The notes beneath the pieces are model-generated. The model did not search any database. It saw only the letters and a list, made by a program, of their open reading frames with translations, and had not been told where the DNA came from. A DNA stretch of 64,000 bases, taken from NCBI RefSeq assembly GCF_003205615.1, contig NZ_PYBV01000009.1, positions 62,001 to 126,000 on the forward strand, written 5' to 3'. Below are positions 16,603 to 24,680 of this stretch, one piece after another. The stretch's first letter is position 1. Each line of letters begins with the position of its first letter. This DNA is from Micromonospora arborensis (GTDB taxonomy: Bacteria > Actinomycetota > Actinomycetes > Mycobacteriales > Micromonosporaceae). The position numbers and the translations under genes are program-made.

Positions 16603-18084
16603 GTGCGGACGGTGACAGGACGGACGGACCGGGTGGTGGTCGTCGGGGCCGGGCTGGGCGGGCTCGCCTGCGCGCTGCACCTGGCCGGCAGCGGCCGACA
16701 GGTGACCGTGTTGGAGCGCGAGCCGGTGCCCGGCGGGCGAGCCGGCCGGCTCGGCGTGGACGGCTACGAATTCGACACCGGCCCGACCGTGCTCACCATG
16801 CCCGACCTGATCGCCGAGGCGCTCGGCGCGGTCGGTGAGGAGTTGCACGACTGGCTCGACCTGACCCCGCTCGACCCTGCCTACCGGGCCTACTACCCGG
16901 ACGGCTCGACCCTGGACGTCCGCACCGACCCCGCCCGGATGGCGGCCGAGATCTCCCGGGTCTGCGGGCCTCGCGAGGCCGACGGCTACCTGCGCTTCGT
17001 CGACTACGCGCGGGAGCTGTGGCGCCTGGAGCGGGCCGACTTCATCGAACGCAACCTGGACGCGCCGACCGACCTGCTCACCGGCAACCTGCTCAAGCTG
17101 CTCACCGGTGGGGCCTTCCGACGCCTCCAAACGAAGATCAACCAATTCTTCCGGGACCCGCGTACCCAGCGGATCTTCTCCTTCCAGGCGATGTACGCGG
17201 GCCTCGCGCCGCACGACGCGCTCGCCATCTACGCGGTCATCGCGTACCTCGACTCGGTGGCCGGGGTCTACTTCCCGCGCGGCGGCATCCACGCGGTCTC
17301 CAAGGCGATGGCCGGCGCCGCCGAGAAGCACGGCGTGCAGATCCGGTACGACACGACGGTGACCCGGGTGGAGACGGCGAACGGCCGTGCCACCGGCGTG
17401 CTCACCGCCGACGGCGAACTGGTGCCGGCCGACGTGGTCGTGCTCAACCCCGACCTGCCGGTCGCCTACCGGGACCTGCTCCCCGCCGCTCGGCAGCGCC
17501 GGATCACCTACTCCCCGTCCTGCGTCGTTCTGCACGTCGGCTCCCGACAGGCTTATGCAAAGATCGCCCATCACAACATCCATTTCGGACGCGCGTGGAA
17601 GGGCACCTTCGATGAGGTCATCCGGCGAGGCGAACTGATGACCGACCCGTCGCTGCTGGTGACCAACCCGAGTCGAACCGACCCCACGGTGGCCCCACCC
17701 GACCGACACACCTATTACGTGCTCGCCCCGGTGCCCAACCTGGAGCGGGCCCCGTTCGAGTGGCGGGGCGACCTGACCCAGCGTTACAGCGACCAACTGA
17801 TCGGCACCCTGGAGGAGCGCGGCTACGTCGGCTTCGGTGCCGGGGTCGAGGTGCTGCGGGCGATCACCCCGGCCGAGTGGGAGGAGCAGGGAATGGCCGC
17901 GGGCACCCCGTTCGCCGCCGCCCACACCCTCTTCCAGACCGGCCCGTTCCGCCCCTCGAACCTGCACCGCGACCTGTCGAACGTGGTCTTCGTCGGCTCC
18001 GGGACCCAGCCCGGCGTCGGCGTACCGATGGTGCTCATCTCCGGCAAGCTCGCCGCCGGCCGGATCACCGGGGAAGGCCGATGA
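16603..18084 (+). CDS. crtI: Phytoene desaturase (CrtI type)
   Basis: 493-residue FAD-dependent desaturase converting phytoene towards lycopene. The N-terminal dinucleotide-binding motif is VVVVGAGLGGLACALHLAGSG, followed by EREPVPGGRAG; the C-terminal FAD contact is GSGTQPGVGVPMVLISGKLAA, typical of CrtI-type enzymes. The GTG start follows an AGGAGG eight nucleotides upstream and lies 28 nt after crtE. No cyclase, ketolase or glycosyltransferase gene follows, so the final pigment must need genes elsewhere; in Salinispora the sioxanthin genes are likewise dispersed (established knowledge). Confidence 0.92.
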   Translation: MRTVTGRTDRVVVVGAGLGGLACALHLAGSGRQVTVLEREPVPGGRAGRLGVDGYEFDTGPTVLTMPDLIAEALGAVGEELHDWLDLTPLDPAYRAYYPDGSTLDVRTDPARMAAEISRVCGPREADGYLRFVDYARELWRLERADFIERNLDAPTDLLTGNLLKLLTGGAFRRLQTKINQFFRDPRTQRIFSFQAMYAGLAPHDALAIYAVIAYLDSVAGVYFPRGGIHAVSKAMAGAAEKHGVQIRYDTTVTRVETANGRATGVLTADGELVPADVVVLNPDLPVAYRDLLPAARQRRITYSPSCVVLHVGSRQAYAKIAHHNIHFGRAWKGTFDEVIRRGELMTDPSLLVTNPSRTDPTVAPPDRHTYYVLAPVPNLERAPFEWRGDLTQRYSDQLIGTLEERGYVGFGAGVEVLRAITPAEWEEQGMAAGTPFAAAHTLFQTGPFRPSNLHRDLSNVVFVGSGTQPGVGVPMVLISGKLAAGRITGEGR

Positions 18085-18701
18085 GCGCCCGCGAGGAGCA
18101 CCTGGTCGAGCTGGTCGACGAGACCGGCAAAGCGCACGGCGAGATGACCGTCGCGGCCGCACACCAGCCCCCGGGACAACTGCACCGGGCCTTCTCGGTG
18201 CTGCTGGTGGACCCGGACGGCCAGGTGCTACTTCAGCGCCGAGCAGCCATCAAGACCCGGTTCCCGCTGCGCTGGGCCAACTCCTGCTGCGGCCACCCCC
18301 AGCCGGGCGAGTCACTCGCCGAGGCGGCCAACCGGCGGCTGCGCGAGGAGTTGGGCACGGGCCCGGTCGAGCTGACCGAGGTCGGCGTCTACGTCTACTA
18401 CGCCGAGGACCCCGCGACCGGTCGGGTCGAATTCGAGTACGACCACGTGCTGCGGGGTGACTTCCTGCCCGCGGCCCCGCTACAGCCGAGCCCGGACGAG
18501 GTGGCCGAGCTACGGTGGGCCGACCCCGCCGCACTGGAGGCCGAACTGGACCTCGACCCCCGGTCGTACGCGCCCTGGCTGGGCGGGGTGGTGAACCGGC
18601 TGCTGCACCCCTCGGGGGCCACCCCGGGCGTACCCGGCTCGGCCGTGACCCCGCCCGGCTCGTCGGCGGATGACACGGCGGAGCGGTCGGGTGGTCGATG
18701 A
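18081..18701 (+). CDS. idi: Isopentenyl-diphosphate delta-isomerase, type 1
   Basis: 206-residue Nudix-fold isomerase interconverting IPP and DMAPP. The catalytic Cys is in ANSCCGHPQPGE and the Nudix helix is RLREELG; FEYDHV and EVAELRW match the second catalytic segment of type 1 enzymes. The ATG at 18081 overlaps the crtI stop codon (ATGA), giving translational coupling. A Pro/Ser/Gly-rich tail of about 25 residues follows the fold. It supplies precursors to CrtE and its tail overlaps the next gene. Confidence 0.93.
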   Translation: MSAREEHLVELVDETGKAHGEMTVAAAHQPPGQLHRAFSVLLVDPDGQVLLQRRAAIKTRFPLRWANSCCGHPQPGESLAEAANRRLREELGTGPVELTEVGVYVYYAEDPATGRVEFEYDHVLRGDFLPAAPLQPSPDEVAELRWADPAALEAELDLDPRSYAPWLGGVVNRLLHPSGATPGVPGSAVTPPGSSADDTAERSGGR

Positions 18702-19632
18702 GGCGCTGAGCGCGGGCGCGGTCGCACGCCGGCTGGGGGTCGCGGTGACGACCCTGCGCACCTGGCACCAGCGCTACGGGCTCGGGCCCAGCGAACACGT
18801 TCCCGGCCACCACCGTCGATACACCGCCAGCGACCTGGCCCGTCTCGAGATCATGCGACGGCTCACCGCCGACGGGGTGAGCCCCGCGGAGGCGGCCCGC
18901 TGGGCCCGCCAGGCACCGGATCCGACCACTGGCACTGTCGCCCCCAGCCGGATCCAGCGACCGGGTCGGGACGGCGGCGGAACCATCCCGGTGGGCCGCG
19001 CCGGCCCGGCGGCCCGCGGGTTGGCCCGGGCCGCCATGCGGCTGGACGCGGCGGCGATCAGCGAGACGATCGCACACACCCTGGCCGCTGGCGGCGTCAT
19101 CGCCACCTGGGAAGGCCTGCTGCGCCCGGTGCTCGCCGGCATTGGCGAACGCCACGCCGCCACCGCCGGCCTGATCGAGGTGGAACATCTGGTGTCCCGC
19201 TGCGTCTCGGAGGCTCTCGCGGCAGCCAGTCGGGCCAAGGTTCCCACCGGGACGGCCCGGATCCTGCTCTCCTGCGCCGACGAGGAACAGCACACACTGC
19301 CGTTGGAGGCGTTGGCAGCCGCTCTCGCGGAGGCCGGTGTCAGCTACCGGGCGCTCGGCGCCCGGGTGCCGGTGGCCGCCCTCGTCGAGGCGGTCAACCG
19401 GACCGGACCGGCCGCCGTGGTGCTCTGGTCGCACACCCGGGCCACCGCCGACCCGGCTCAGCTCAGCGCGCTGCTCGCGGCTCCCCGCCGCCCACTGTTG
19501 GTGCTCGCCGCCGGCCCCGGGTGGCGGGCCGACACACTCCCCGCGGGGGTGGTCCGGCCGGTCGACCTGGCCGAGGCGGTCTCGCTCGCCGTCGCGGTCC
19601 GTGACTCGCTGGACCAGTCGAGGCATGACTGA
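18670..19632 (+). CDS. MerR-type regulator with cobalamin-binding-like C-terminal domain (CarH/LitR-like)
   Basis: 320-residue regulator. Residues ~13-80 form a MerR winged helix (GAVARRLGVAVTTLRTWHQRYGLGP). Residues ~115-190 match the four-helix bundle and ~195-315 the Rossmann part of B12-dependent photoreceptors such as CarH. In CarH the cofactor pocket has W-x9-EH; here it is H162-x9-E172-H173. The usual D-x-H-x-x-G loop is seen as EQHTLP, keeping H208 but altering the other positions. Overlap with the end of idi (32 nt) ties it to the carotenoid operon, so light- or redox-responsive control of crt genes is likely. Whether it still binds cobalamin is uncertain. GTG 18691 is an alternative start. 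Confidence 0.8.
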   Translation: MTRRSGRVVDEALSAGAVARRLGVAVTTLRTWHQRYGLGPSEHVPGHHRRYTASDLARLEIMRRLTADGVSPAEAARWARQAPDPTTGTVAPSRIQRPGRDGGGTIPVGRAGPAARGLARAAMRLDAAAISETIAHTLAAGGVIATWEGLLRPVLAGIGERHAATAGLIEVEHLVSRCVSEALAAASRAKVPTGTARILLSCADEEQHTLPLEALAAALAEAGVSYRALGARVPVAALVEAVNRTGPAAVVLWSHTRATADPAQLSALLAAPRRPLLVLAAGPGWRADTLPAGVVRPVDLAEAVSLAVAVRDSLDQSRHD

Positions 19633-19705
19633 CCGCACTGTCGCCCGCTGACGGCGTGAACTACCGTCGGGTGGTCCGCCTACCCCGACCCCCGGGAGCG
19701 AGCAC

Positions 19706-20491
19706 ATGCAAGCCCGCGCCGTCCTGGCGTCCGTCCTCGCCATGGCGCTGGTCTTGTCCGGTTGTGCCCAACCGGACCGAACCATCGCACCCGCCGGCGC
19801 ACCGCAGCCGGTGCAATCGAGCACGCCAGCCCCCACCCCGTCGCCGCACCCCACCGTCGCCAAGCCGACCAAGCCTCCGCTGCGACCGCTGCCGGCCAAG
19901 CTCCCAACCGGCCTGCGGCGCAACACCGGCGTACGCCCGGTGGTCCTGACCTTCGACGACGGACCCAGCCCGGCCTGGACACCCAAGGTGCTCGACCAAC
20001 TGCGGGCGGCCAAGGTGACCGCCACCTTCTGCGTGGTCGGTAGCGAGGTGCAGCGCCATCCGGAGCTGGTCCGCCGGATCGTCCGCGAGGGCCACCAGCT
20101 CTGCAACCACAGTTGGCGACACGACCTCGACCTGGCTCGGCGACCTGTCGCCGAGATCAAGGCCGACCTGGAACGCACCAACAAGGCCATCCAGGCGGCG
20201 TCGCCCGGCGCGAAGGTGCTCTTCTACCGACAGCCGGGGGGTCGGTGGACGTCGGAAGTGCTGGCGGTCGCGAAGGATCTCGGCATGCGCCCCCTGCACT
20301 GGTCGGTCGACCCACAGGACTGGGACAAGCCGAGCGCCGCCACGATCGGCAAGCGAGTCCACTCCGCCGCTCGCCCCGGCTCCATCGTGTTGCTGCATGA
20401 CGGAGGCGGTAATCGGGCTGCGACGCTCGCCGCCTGCCCCCACCTGATCGCCGACCTGAAGCAACGCTTCGGCATCACCCGACTCCGCTAG
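19706..20491 (+). CDS. Polysaccharide deacetylase lipoprotein (CE4, NodB fold)
   Basis: 261-residue secreted lipoprotein. The signal peptide ends in the lipobox LSGC (~residues 17-20), followed by a Pro/Thr/Ser linker. The NodB domain holds motif 1 TFDDGPS, motif 2 HSWRH (metal-binding His), motif 3 YRQPGGRW, motif 4 DPQDWDK and motif 5 IVLLHDGG. Such enzymes remove N- or O-acetyl groups from cell-wall glycan, chitin or xylan. It follows the carotenoid regulator by 73 nt on the same strand; a functional link is not evident. Confidence 0.88.
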   Translation: MQARAVLASVLAMALVLSGCAQPDRTIAPAGAPQPVQSSTPAPTPSPHPTVAKPTKPPLRPLPAKLPTGLRRNTGVRPVVLTFDDGPSPAWTPKVLDQLRAAKVTATFCVVGSEVQRHPELVRRIVREGHQLCNHSWRHDLDLARRPVAEIKADLERTNKAIQAASPGAKVLFYRQPGGRWTSEVLAVAKDLGMRPLHWSVDPQDWDKPSAATIGKRVHSAARPGSIVLLHDGGGNRAATLAACPHLIADLKQRFGITRLR

Positions 20492-20544
20492 ACCGGCCTT
20501 GACCTGCAGTTATGCCCAGCCCAAAGCCCTTGCCGACACCGATT

Positions 20545-20573
20545 TTGTCGACCGACCCGGCATCACGTATGCT
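20545..20573 (+). promoter_or_regulatory. Promoter of the tRNA-Glu/Asp group
   Basis: -35 TTGTCG (20545-20550), 17-bp spacer, -10 TATGCT (20568-20573), about 65 nt before tRNA-Glu. Confidence 0.6.
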
Positions 20574-20644
20574 TTCCAAGCCTCCGGCGGGGCCGGATGG
20601 GAGCAAGTCCGCTTGAAGTTGCAATGTGCAATGATGGCGGGGCC

Positions 20645-20717
20645 GCCCTCATCGTCTAGCGGCCCAGGACGCCGCCCTTTCAAGGCGGTAGCACGGGTTC
20701 GAATCCCGTTGGGGGCA
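20645..20717 (+). tRNA. tRNA-Glu (anticodon TTC)
   Basis: 73-nt cloverleaf. The acceptor arm pairs GCCCTCA with TGGGGGC, the anticodon stem CCGCC/GGCGG encloses CTTTCAA with anticodon TTC, and the T arm reads CGGGTTCGAATCCCG. The 3' CCA is not encoded. Confidence 0.95.
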
Positions 20718-20756
20718 CGACCGGCGAAAGCCGGAGCACGACCGGCGAAAGCCGGA
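20715..20756 (+). repeat. Tandem 21-bp repeat, each copy a GNRA hairpin
   Basis: A 21-bp unit beginning at 20715 is repeated exactly at 20736. Each copy contains CCGGC-GAAA-GCCGG, a 5-bp stem capped by a GNRA tetraloop. The pair lies in the precursor RNA between tRNA-Glu and tRNA-Asp, where it may affect processing. Confidence 0.8.
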
Positions 20757-20769
20757 GCAACACAAGCTA

Positions 20770-20843
20770 GGTCCTGTGGAGCAGTTGGAGTGCTCGCCGC
20801 CCTGTCAAGGCGGAGGTCGCGGGTTCAAGTCCCGTCAGGACCG
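20770..20843 (+). tRNA. tRNA-Asp (anticodon GTC)
   Basis: 74-nt cloverleaf. The acceptor arm pairs GGTCCTG with CAGGACC, the anticodon stem CCGCC/GGCGG encloses CTGTCAA with anticodon GTC, and the T arm reads CGGGTTCAAGTCCCG. Confidence 0.95.
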
Positions 20844-20851
20844 CAGCGCTG

Positions 20852-20872
20852 ACGCCGCGCCTCGCGCGGCGT
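20852..20872 (+). terminator. Stem-loop after tRNA-Asp
   Basis: ACGCCGCGC pairs perfectly with GCGCGGCGT around CTC, 8 nt after tRNA-Asp, followed by TCTGCG. Confidence 0.65.
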
Positions 20873-20942
20873 TCTGCGTATCGGAGCAGGTCACCCTGCC
20901 GCCGGTTCGTCCGGTTGGCGGGTAACATGAGCCGAGCGGTAC

Positions 20943-21016
20943 GGCCAGGTAGCTCAGTTGGTACGAGCGTCCGACTGAAAATCGGAAGGTCGGCGGTTCG
21001 ACCCCGCCCCTGGCCA
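20943..21016 (+). tRNA. tRNA-Phe (anticodon GAA)
   Basis: 74-nt cloverleaf. The acceptor arm pairs GGCCAGG with CCTGGCC, the anticodon stem TCCGA/TCGGA encloses CTGAAAA with anticodon GAA, and the T arm is GGCGGTTCGACCCCGCC. Confidence 0.95.
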
Positions 21017-21042
21017 CATAGCCTTTCGCCGGGCTACAGAGG

Positions 21043-21080
21043 TCCCCACCAGCGGAAACGCAGGTGGGGATCTTGCTGTT
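21043..21080 (+). terminator. Intrinsic terminator after tRNA-Phe
   Basis: TCCCCACC pairs with GGTGGGGA; inside lies an A-A mismatch and GCG-GAAA-CGC, a second GNRA tetraloop. TCTTGCTGTT follows. It lies 26 nt past the tRNA. Confidence 0.75.
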
Positions 21081-21180
21081 ACGGCGGTTCGGCGACAATC
21101 CTGATCGGCCACTCCTGGTCACCTGGGTAATCGTCCGCAGCTTCAGTCCAGGCAGGTCCGGACCAGACCCGGACCGGCAA

Positions 21181-21254
21181 GATCCACTCAACTTCCCCGA
21201 TATGGGGGCATCCGAGCGCCCGGATACCGCAATGTCGCCGAAATTGAGTCGATC
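21181..21254. repeat. Dispersed long palindromic repeat, copy A
   Basis: Two 34-nt arms (21181-21214 and 21221-21254) match at 26 of 34 positions around a 6-nt loop. The arm core GGGGGCATCCG and outer GATC are shared with the copies at 29986-30047 and 46655-46730. The rest of the gene-free DNA from 21081 to 21358 shows nothing else recognisable. Confidence 0.8.
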
Positions 21255-21358
21255 ATGTGGCGGCAGCGCCGGCGCGGCTCCCGCACTGCGGCTACTCCGG
21301 GCCTAGCCGGGGTCCCCGATCCCGGCGCCGACTCCTTCTTCCTTCAGGGCAGCGAACC

Positions 21359-22492
21359 TCACTGATCGCGGCGCCCCTGCTGACGGTGCTGCGCCATGCC
21401 CTCCTGGATCGCCTCCCAGACGCTGCGCCCGGCCTGCCGCAGCGTCTCCCCCGCCTGCTCGGCGAGGTGGGCCGCGCTCTGCGCCGCCGCGTACGCCCCG
21501 CCCGGCAGCCCACCGCCCCCGTCACCATTTCCGGACGGGCTCGGACCGGGGGCGGGCGACTCATCGGGCCTGTTGCGGGGTTGCCCGGTCGGCGCTCCCG
21601 CCGGGCCCTCGGCTCCCCGGCCCGCTCCGGCCGACCCCTGCCCCGCACCCGAGCCGGCCGACCGCTGCCCCGCACCCGGGCCCGCAGACCCTTGCCCCTC
21701 AGCCGGGTCGGCGGGCCGCTGCCCTGCGGGATGATGCCGCTCCCCGTGCCGCCGACCTCCCGGCTGGGGGCCCTGCGTTCCGCCGACCTCCTGTCGGGTC
21801 CGGTCCCCTGACGCGGGGCCACCGGCTTGAGATCCGGGTCCCCCGGCGCTGGGCCCGGGACCTCCGGCATGAGGCCCAGGACCCCCGCCGCTGGGCCCGG
21901 GACCTCCGGCATGAGGCCCAGGACCCCCGCCGCTGGATCCGGGACCCCCGGCATGAGGCCCGAGGCCTTCGGCATGCGCTCCCGCGCTGACGGGACCGGA
22001 CGCTGGGCGACCCGGCCCCGGACGAACGGAACCTGGTCGAACACCGTCGGCCAGGGCGCGCCCCTGCTGGCCCGGTTCGTCGAGTACGCCAGCGGAGCGC
22101 CCCGCCGACGGCCCGACCCCCGCGGCCAACTGCTGCGCGCTGCGCTGCCCGTCGTCGACGGCGGTGGCGGCTGTCCGAGCGAGCGCCTCGATGATCTGCG
22201 GGTTGTTGTCGAGCGTGTCGAGCGCACGCCCCAGAATGTTGGCCAACTGCTCCAACCGCACCCGCAGCTGCGCCTCGGCGTGCACCCCGTTGACGTCCAG
22301 CTCGCCGCCGTTGAGGTGCACCCGCACTCCGGCGTCGACCTGGAGCAGGTTGGCCACCCGGGCCCGCAGCGAGAGGTCGGCGTCCAGGCCGTCGACCGCC
22401 AGCCGGATGGAGTCGACGGAGACCTTCGGAATGTCGAGCAGGACGTCCGGGTCCACCCGGCCCGGCTCCCGCTGCTGCGCGTGCTCGCTCAT
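21359..22492 (-). CDS. Hypothetical protein with ordered N-terminus and Gly/Pro-rich repeat region
   Basis: 377 residues. Residues ~1-120 look folded (alternating hydrophobic strands in VSVDSIRLAVDGLDADLSLRARVANLLQ, then HLNGGELDVNGV and a helical segment). Residues ~125-330 are Gly/Pro/Ala-rich with a 14-residue repeat of the form GPGPHAGGPGPSGG. A helical C-terminus follows (AAHLAEQAGETLRQAGRSVWEAIQEG). No signal peptide or membrane segment is seen. The N-terminal part resembles small conserved actinobacterial proteins of unknown function. ATG 22492 is preferred over GTG 22513. No function can be assigned. Confidence 0.75.
   Translation of the reverse strand: MSEHAQQREPGRVDPDVLLDIPKVSVDSIRLAVDGLDADLSLRARVANLLQVDAGVRVHLNGGELDVNGVHAEAQLRVRLEQLANILGRALDTLDNNPQIIEALARTAATAVDDGQRSAQQLAAGVGPSAGRSAGVLDEPGQQGRALADGVRPGSVRPGPGRPASGPVSAGAHAEGLGPHAGGPGSSGGGPGPHAGGPGPSGGGPGPHAGGPGPSAGGPGSQAGGPASGDRTRQEVGGTQGPQPGGRRHGERHHPAGQRPADPAEGQGSAGPGAGQRSAGSGAGQGSAGAGRGAEGPAGAPTGQPRNRPDESPAPGPSPSGNGDGGGGLPGGAYAAAQSAAHLAEQAGETLRQAGRSVWEAIQEGMAQHRQQGRRDQ
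21809..21970. repeat. 42-bp coding tandem repeat
   Basis: Two nearly identical 42-bp units start at 21851 and 21893, flanked by degenerate copies at about 21809 and 21935. They encode the 14-residue Gly/Pro/His repeat of the surrounding gene. Confidence 0.7.
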
Positions 22493-22683
22493 GTTCTCCC
22501 GCCCCGCCTGCACACCGCCCGGTCATCCGGGTCGTTCGGCGCGGTTACCCGCTTTCCGGCGGCGCATCCCGTCCGTGACCGCTCGGCAACGCCTCCCGCC
22601 GTGCCGGCTCGACAACCGAGTGTCCGGAACCGGGCGCCGTGCGAAGCTGCGCACCCAGGCATCAGCCGGTATGGTCCGGGCCT

Positions 22684-23211
22684 ATGGGACAGGGGATGAC
22701 TGATCCGACCGACATTCGGCAGGACGCCGACCGGTTCTCCTTACGGTGCAGCTTCCTCGTCCCGGGCTCCGCAGAGCACGCGTTCAGGGTCTTCACCGAT
22801 GAGCTGACCGACTGGTGGGTCACCGAGTACACCTGGTCCGGCCCGGACGCTCTCGCCGAGCTGGGCATGGAGCCGCGAGCTGGCGGCATGCTCTACGAGA
22901 TCGGTCCGTACGGTTTCCGTTCCGACTGGGGCCGGGTGCTCACCTGGGATCCGCCGCGCCGGTTGGTCTTCGTCTGGCAGATCGGCCCCGACCGGGCGCC
23001 GGTGCCGGACCCGGCCCGAGCCAGCGAGGTCGAGTTGCTGTTTCTGCCCGAGGGGTCGGCGCGCACCCGGGTCGAGCTGGAGCACCGGCACTTCGACCGG
23101 CACGGTGAGGCCGCCGAGGGATACCGCAAGGCGCTCACCGCCGGCTGGCACGAGCTGCTCACCCGCTACGTCGCGACGGTGTCACGCCACCAGCCCACCA
23201 CCCCCGCCTGA
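22684..23211 (+). CDS. SRPBCC/AHSA1-like domain protein
   Basis: About 175 residues of the START/Bet v1-like hydrophobic-ligand fold. It begins with the typical FLVPGSAEHAFRVFTDELTDWWV strand-helix pattern and ends with a long C-terminal helix (GEAAEGYRKALTAGWHELLTRYVA); GYGFRSDWGRVLTWDPP-like strands lie between. Members bind lipids or act as Hsp90 co-chaperone-like domains; no ligand can be named. ATG 22684 is used; ATG 22696 (MTDPTDIRQ), preceded by GGGACAGGGG, is an equally good start. It stands alone between divergent and convergent neighbours. Confidence 0.82.
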   Translation: MGQGMTDPTDIRQDADRFSLRCSFLVPGSAEHAFRVFTDELTDWWVTEYTWSGPDALAELGMEPRAGGMLYEIGPYGFRSDWGRVLTWDPPRRLVFVWQIGPDRAPVPDPARASEVELLFLPEGSARTRVELEHRHFDRHGEAAEGYRKALTAGWHELLTRYVATVSRHQPTTPA

Positions 23212-23230
23212 CCGCCCCCGTCACGCGGTC

Positions 23231-23360
23231 ACCAGCGGCCGAGCCGTCGGCCTCCGCCTCTTGACGAACCAGCGGCCGAGCCGCCGCCCCCTGCCGCCAC
23301 GCGACCGACCAGGGGCCGAGCCACCGACCCGCGCCGCCACGCGACCATCAGTGGCCGAGT
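23231..23360. repeat. Degenerate short repeat after the SRPBCC gene
   Basis: The motif CCAGCGGCCGAG or a variant recurs four times at about 37-40-bp spacing (near 23231, 23268, 23308 and 23348), the last inside the end of the DUF2786 gene. Origin and role unknown. Confidence 0.5.
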
Positions 23361-24055
23361 TGGCGTGCCGGGGCGACGTTGCCGCCGAGGTCCCGACCAC
23401 CCAGGTCCGCGTGCCGGCCGGCCTCCGCCCCGGAGCCGAAGCCGGTGCCACCCAGCCTGCGTGGCGGCGCGGTGCGCAGCCGTGGGTACTCCTCGGCGAG
23501 CCGTCGCTGCACCCGGTCGGACCGGTCGGCCAGCACCAGCGCCACCGACGGTGTGCCCGACTCGCTGGCCGCCGCCGTCTCCGCCGCCCAGAGTCGGCCC
23601 CCGATCACCTGCGCGAACCCGGCCAGCCAGGACCGGCGAAAGGCAGCGGGATGGTCGTCCGCAGGCACCGCCGTGGCGGCCAGGCCGTGCGCCGCCTGCA
23701 CGAGCAGTGAGGTGAAGAGCAGGTCGACCCGTTCCAGGTCGCTGGCGAAGCCGAACAGGTGCAGCGTGAAGCCACTGCCCCGCTGGCGGCGTACGCAGCG
23801 GCAGCGCAGTGGTTCGGCGACCGCGGCGAGCAGGCCGACCTTGTCGCGGGCGTACGGGGCGACGATGTCCAGGACCCGGTCGCCGACCGGGTCGGTGGTC
23901 GGGTCACGAGCGGCGAGCAGCGCCCGGTCGACGCCGTAGCGGGCGATCAGCTCGGTCGCCTTGGCGGTGAACGCGGCCGACTCGGCGGGCGTACAGGCCG
24001 GGTCCTCGGCCTGGGCCAGCAGCTTGCGAACCTTGCTGAGCATGGCCTCGGACAT
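23348..24055 (-). CDS. DUF2786 domain protein
   Basis: 235 residues. The N-terminal ~45 residues match the DUF2786 pattern (KVRKLLAQAEDPACTPAESAAFTAKATELIARYGVD), a helical domain seen in phage and bacterial proteins of unknown function. The central part includes FTLHLFGFASDLERVDLLFTSLLVQAA and a helical stretch with SDRVQRRLAEEYPRL. The C-terminus is Gly-rich. The ATG at 24055 begins MSEAMLSKVRKLL; GTG or ATG codons further upstream add non-conserved residues. Function unknown. Confidence 0.82.
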   Translation of the reverse strand: MSEAMLSKVRKLLAQAEDPACTPAESAAFTAKATELIARYGVDRALLAARDPTTDPVGDRVLDIVAPYARDKVGLLAAVAEPLRCRCVRRQRGSGFTLHLFGFASDLERVDLLFTSLLVQAAHGLAATAVPADDHPAAFRRSWLAGFAQVIGGRLWAAETAAASESGTPSVALVLADRSDRVQRRLAEEYPRLRTAPPRRLGGTGFGSGAEAGRHADLGGRDLGGNVAPARQLGH

Positions 24056-24182
24056 GCCTACAGAGCTATCACATGGGCCGGACACCACAGGGTGCGCGCC
24101 ACCCTCGATCGATGACTATCATCGTCACGATCGGCTGATCAGTCCAATACGGACGGTCTACCAACTGTTCCCGGAGGCATGC

Positions 24183-24623
24183 ATGGCATCCCCAACCGCT
24201 CGCCTGTTCGCCGTCGCCACGGCCACCACACTGCTCTTCGCCGGCGCCCCCGCGCGGGCCGAACCGGTCGGGCCGGTCACACCGACCAGCACCGGGGCGA
24301 ACGCGTTCGCCCCGCTCGCCACCTGCTACGGCGGGGCCGTCCGGTCGTACTTCGAGACCGGCCGCTACGGCGGCTCGGCCGGCCAGTACCGCACCACGAC
24401 CCGCTGTCGCGACATCAACGTCCGCAACGCGAGCGTGTACGCCACCGAGGCGTGCGTGATCTTCGTCGACAAGACGAGCGCCTGCAACTACTGGACCTAC
24501 CTGCCGGCCAACTCGGGCTGGATCACGGTGGCGACCGACGTCCGGGACGGGGTCAACTTCCGGGTCCGCTTCGAGAACCTGCGCTACGAGTACGAGCCGC
24601 TGATCGCGTACCACGCGTTCTGA
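24183..24623 (+). CDS. Small secreted protein of unknown function
   Basis: 146 residues with a clear signal peptide (RLFAVATATTLLFAGAPARAEP, cleavage near ARA). The mature part of about 120 residues has four Cys (CYGG, TRC, EACV, SACNYW), likely two disulfides, and Tyr/Arg-rich beta-type sequence. GGAGG lies 5 nt before the ATG at 24183. No family was recognised; it resembles the small beta-rich proteins many actinobacteria export. Confidence 0.8.
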   Translation: MASPTARLFAVATATTLLFAGAPARAEPVGPVTPTSTGANAFAPLATCYGGAVRSYFETGRYGGSAGQYRTTTRCRDINVRNASVYATEACVIFVDKTSACNYWTYLPANSGWITVATDVRDGVNFRVRFENLRYEYEPLIAYHAF

Positions 24624-24634
24624 GTGGTTCGCGC

Positions 24635-24670
24635 GGTCGCGGCGTCCGCCCCCCGACGGACGCCGCGACC
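24635..24670. terminator. Bidirectional terminator between convergent genes
   Basis: GGTCGCGGCGTCCG pairs perfectly with CGGACGCCGCGACC (14 bp, 8-nt loop) between the stop codons at 24623 (+) and 24681 (-). Confidence 0.8.
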
Positions 24671-24680
24671 CGGCGGCCGG

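Noticed and set aside
20835..21191. Minus-strand ORF across the tRNA-Phe region
   Set aside because: It overlaps a functional tRNA and its terminator and has no recognisable features.
22494..22683. Possible regulatory RNA before the SRPBCC gene
   Set aside because: No conserved fold, promoter or terminator could be seen; the stretch is unremarkable GC-rich sequence.
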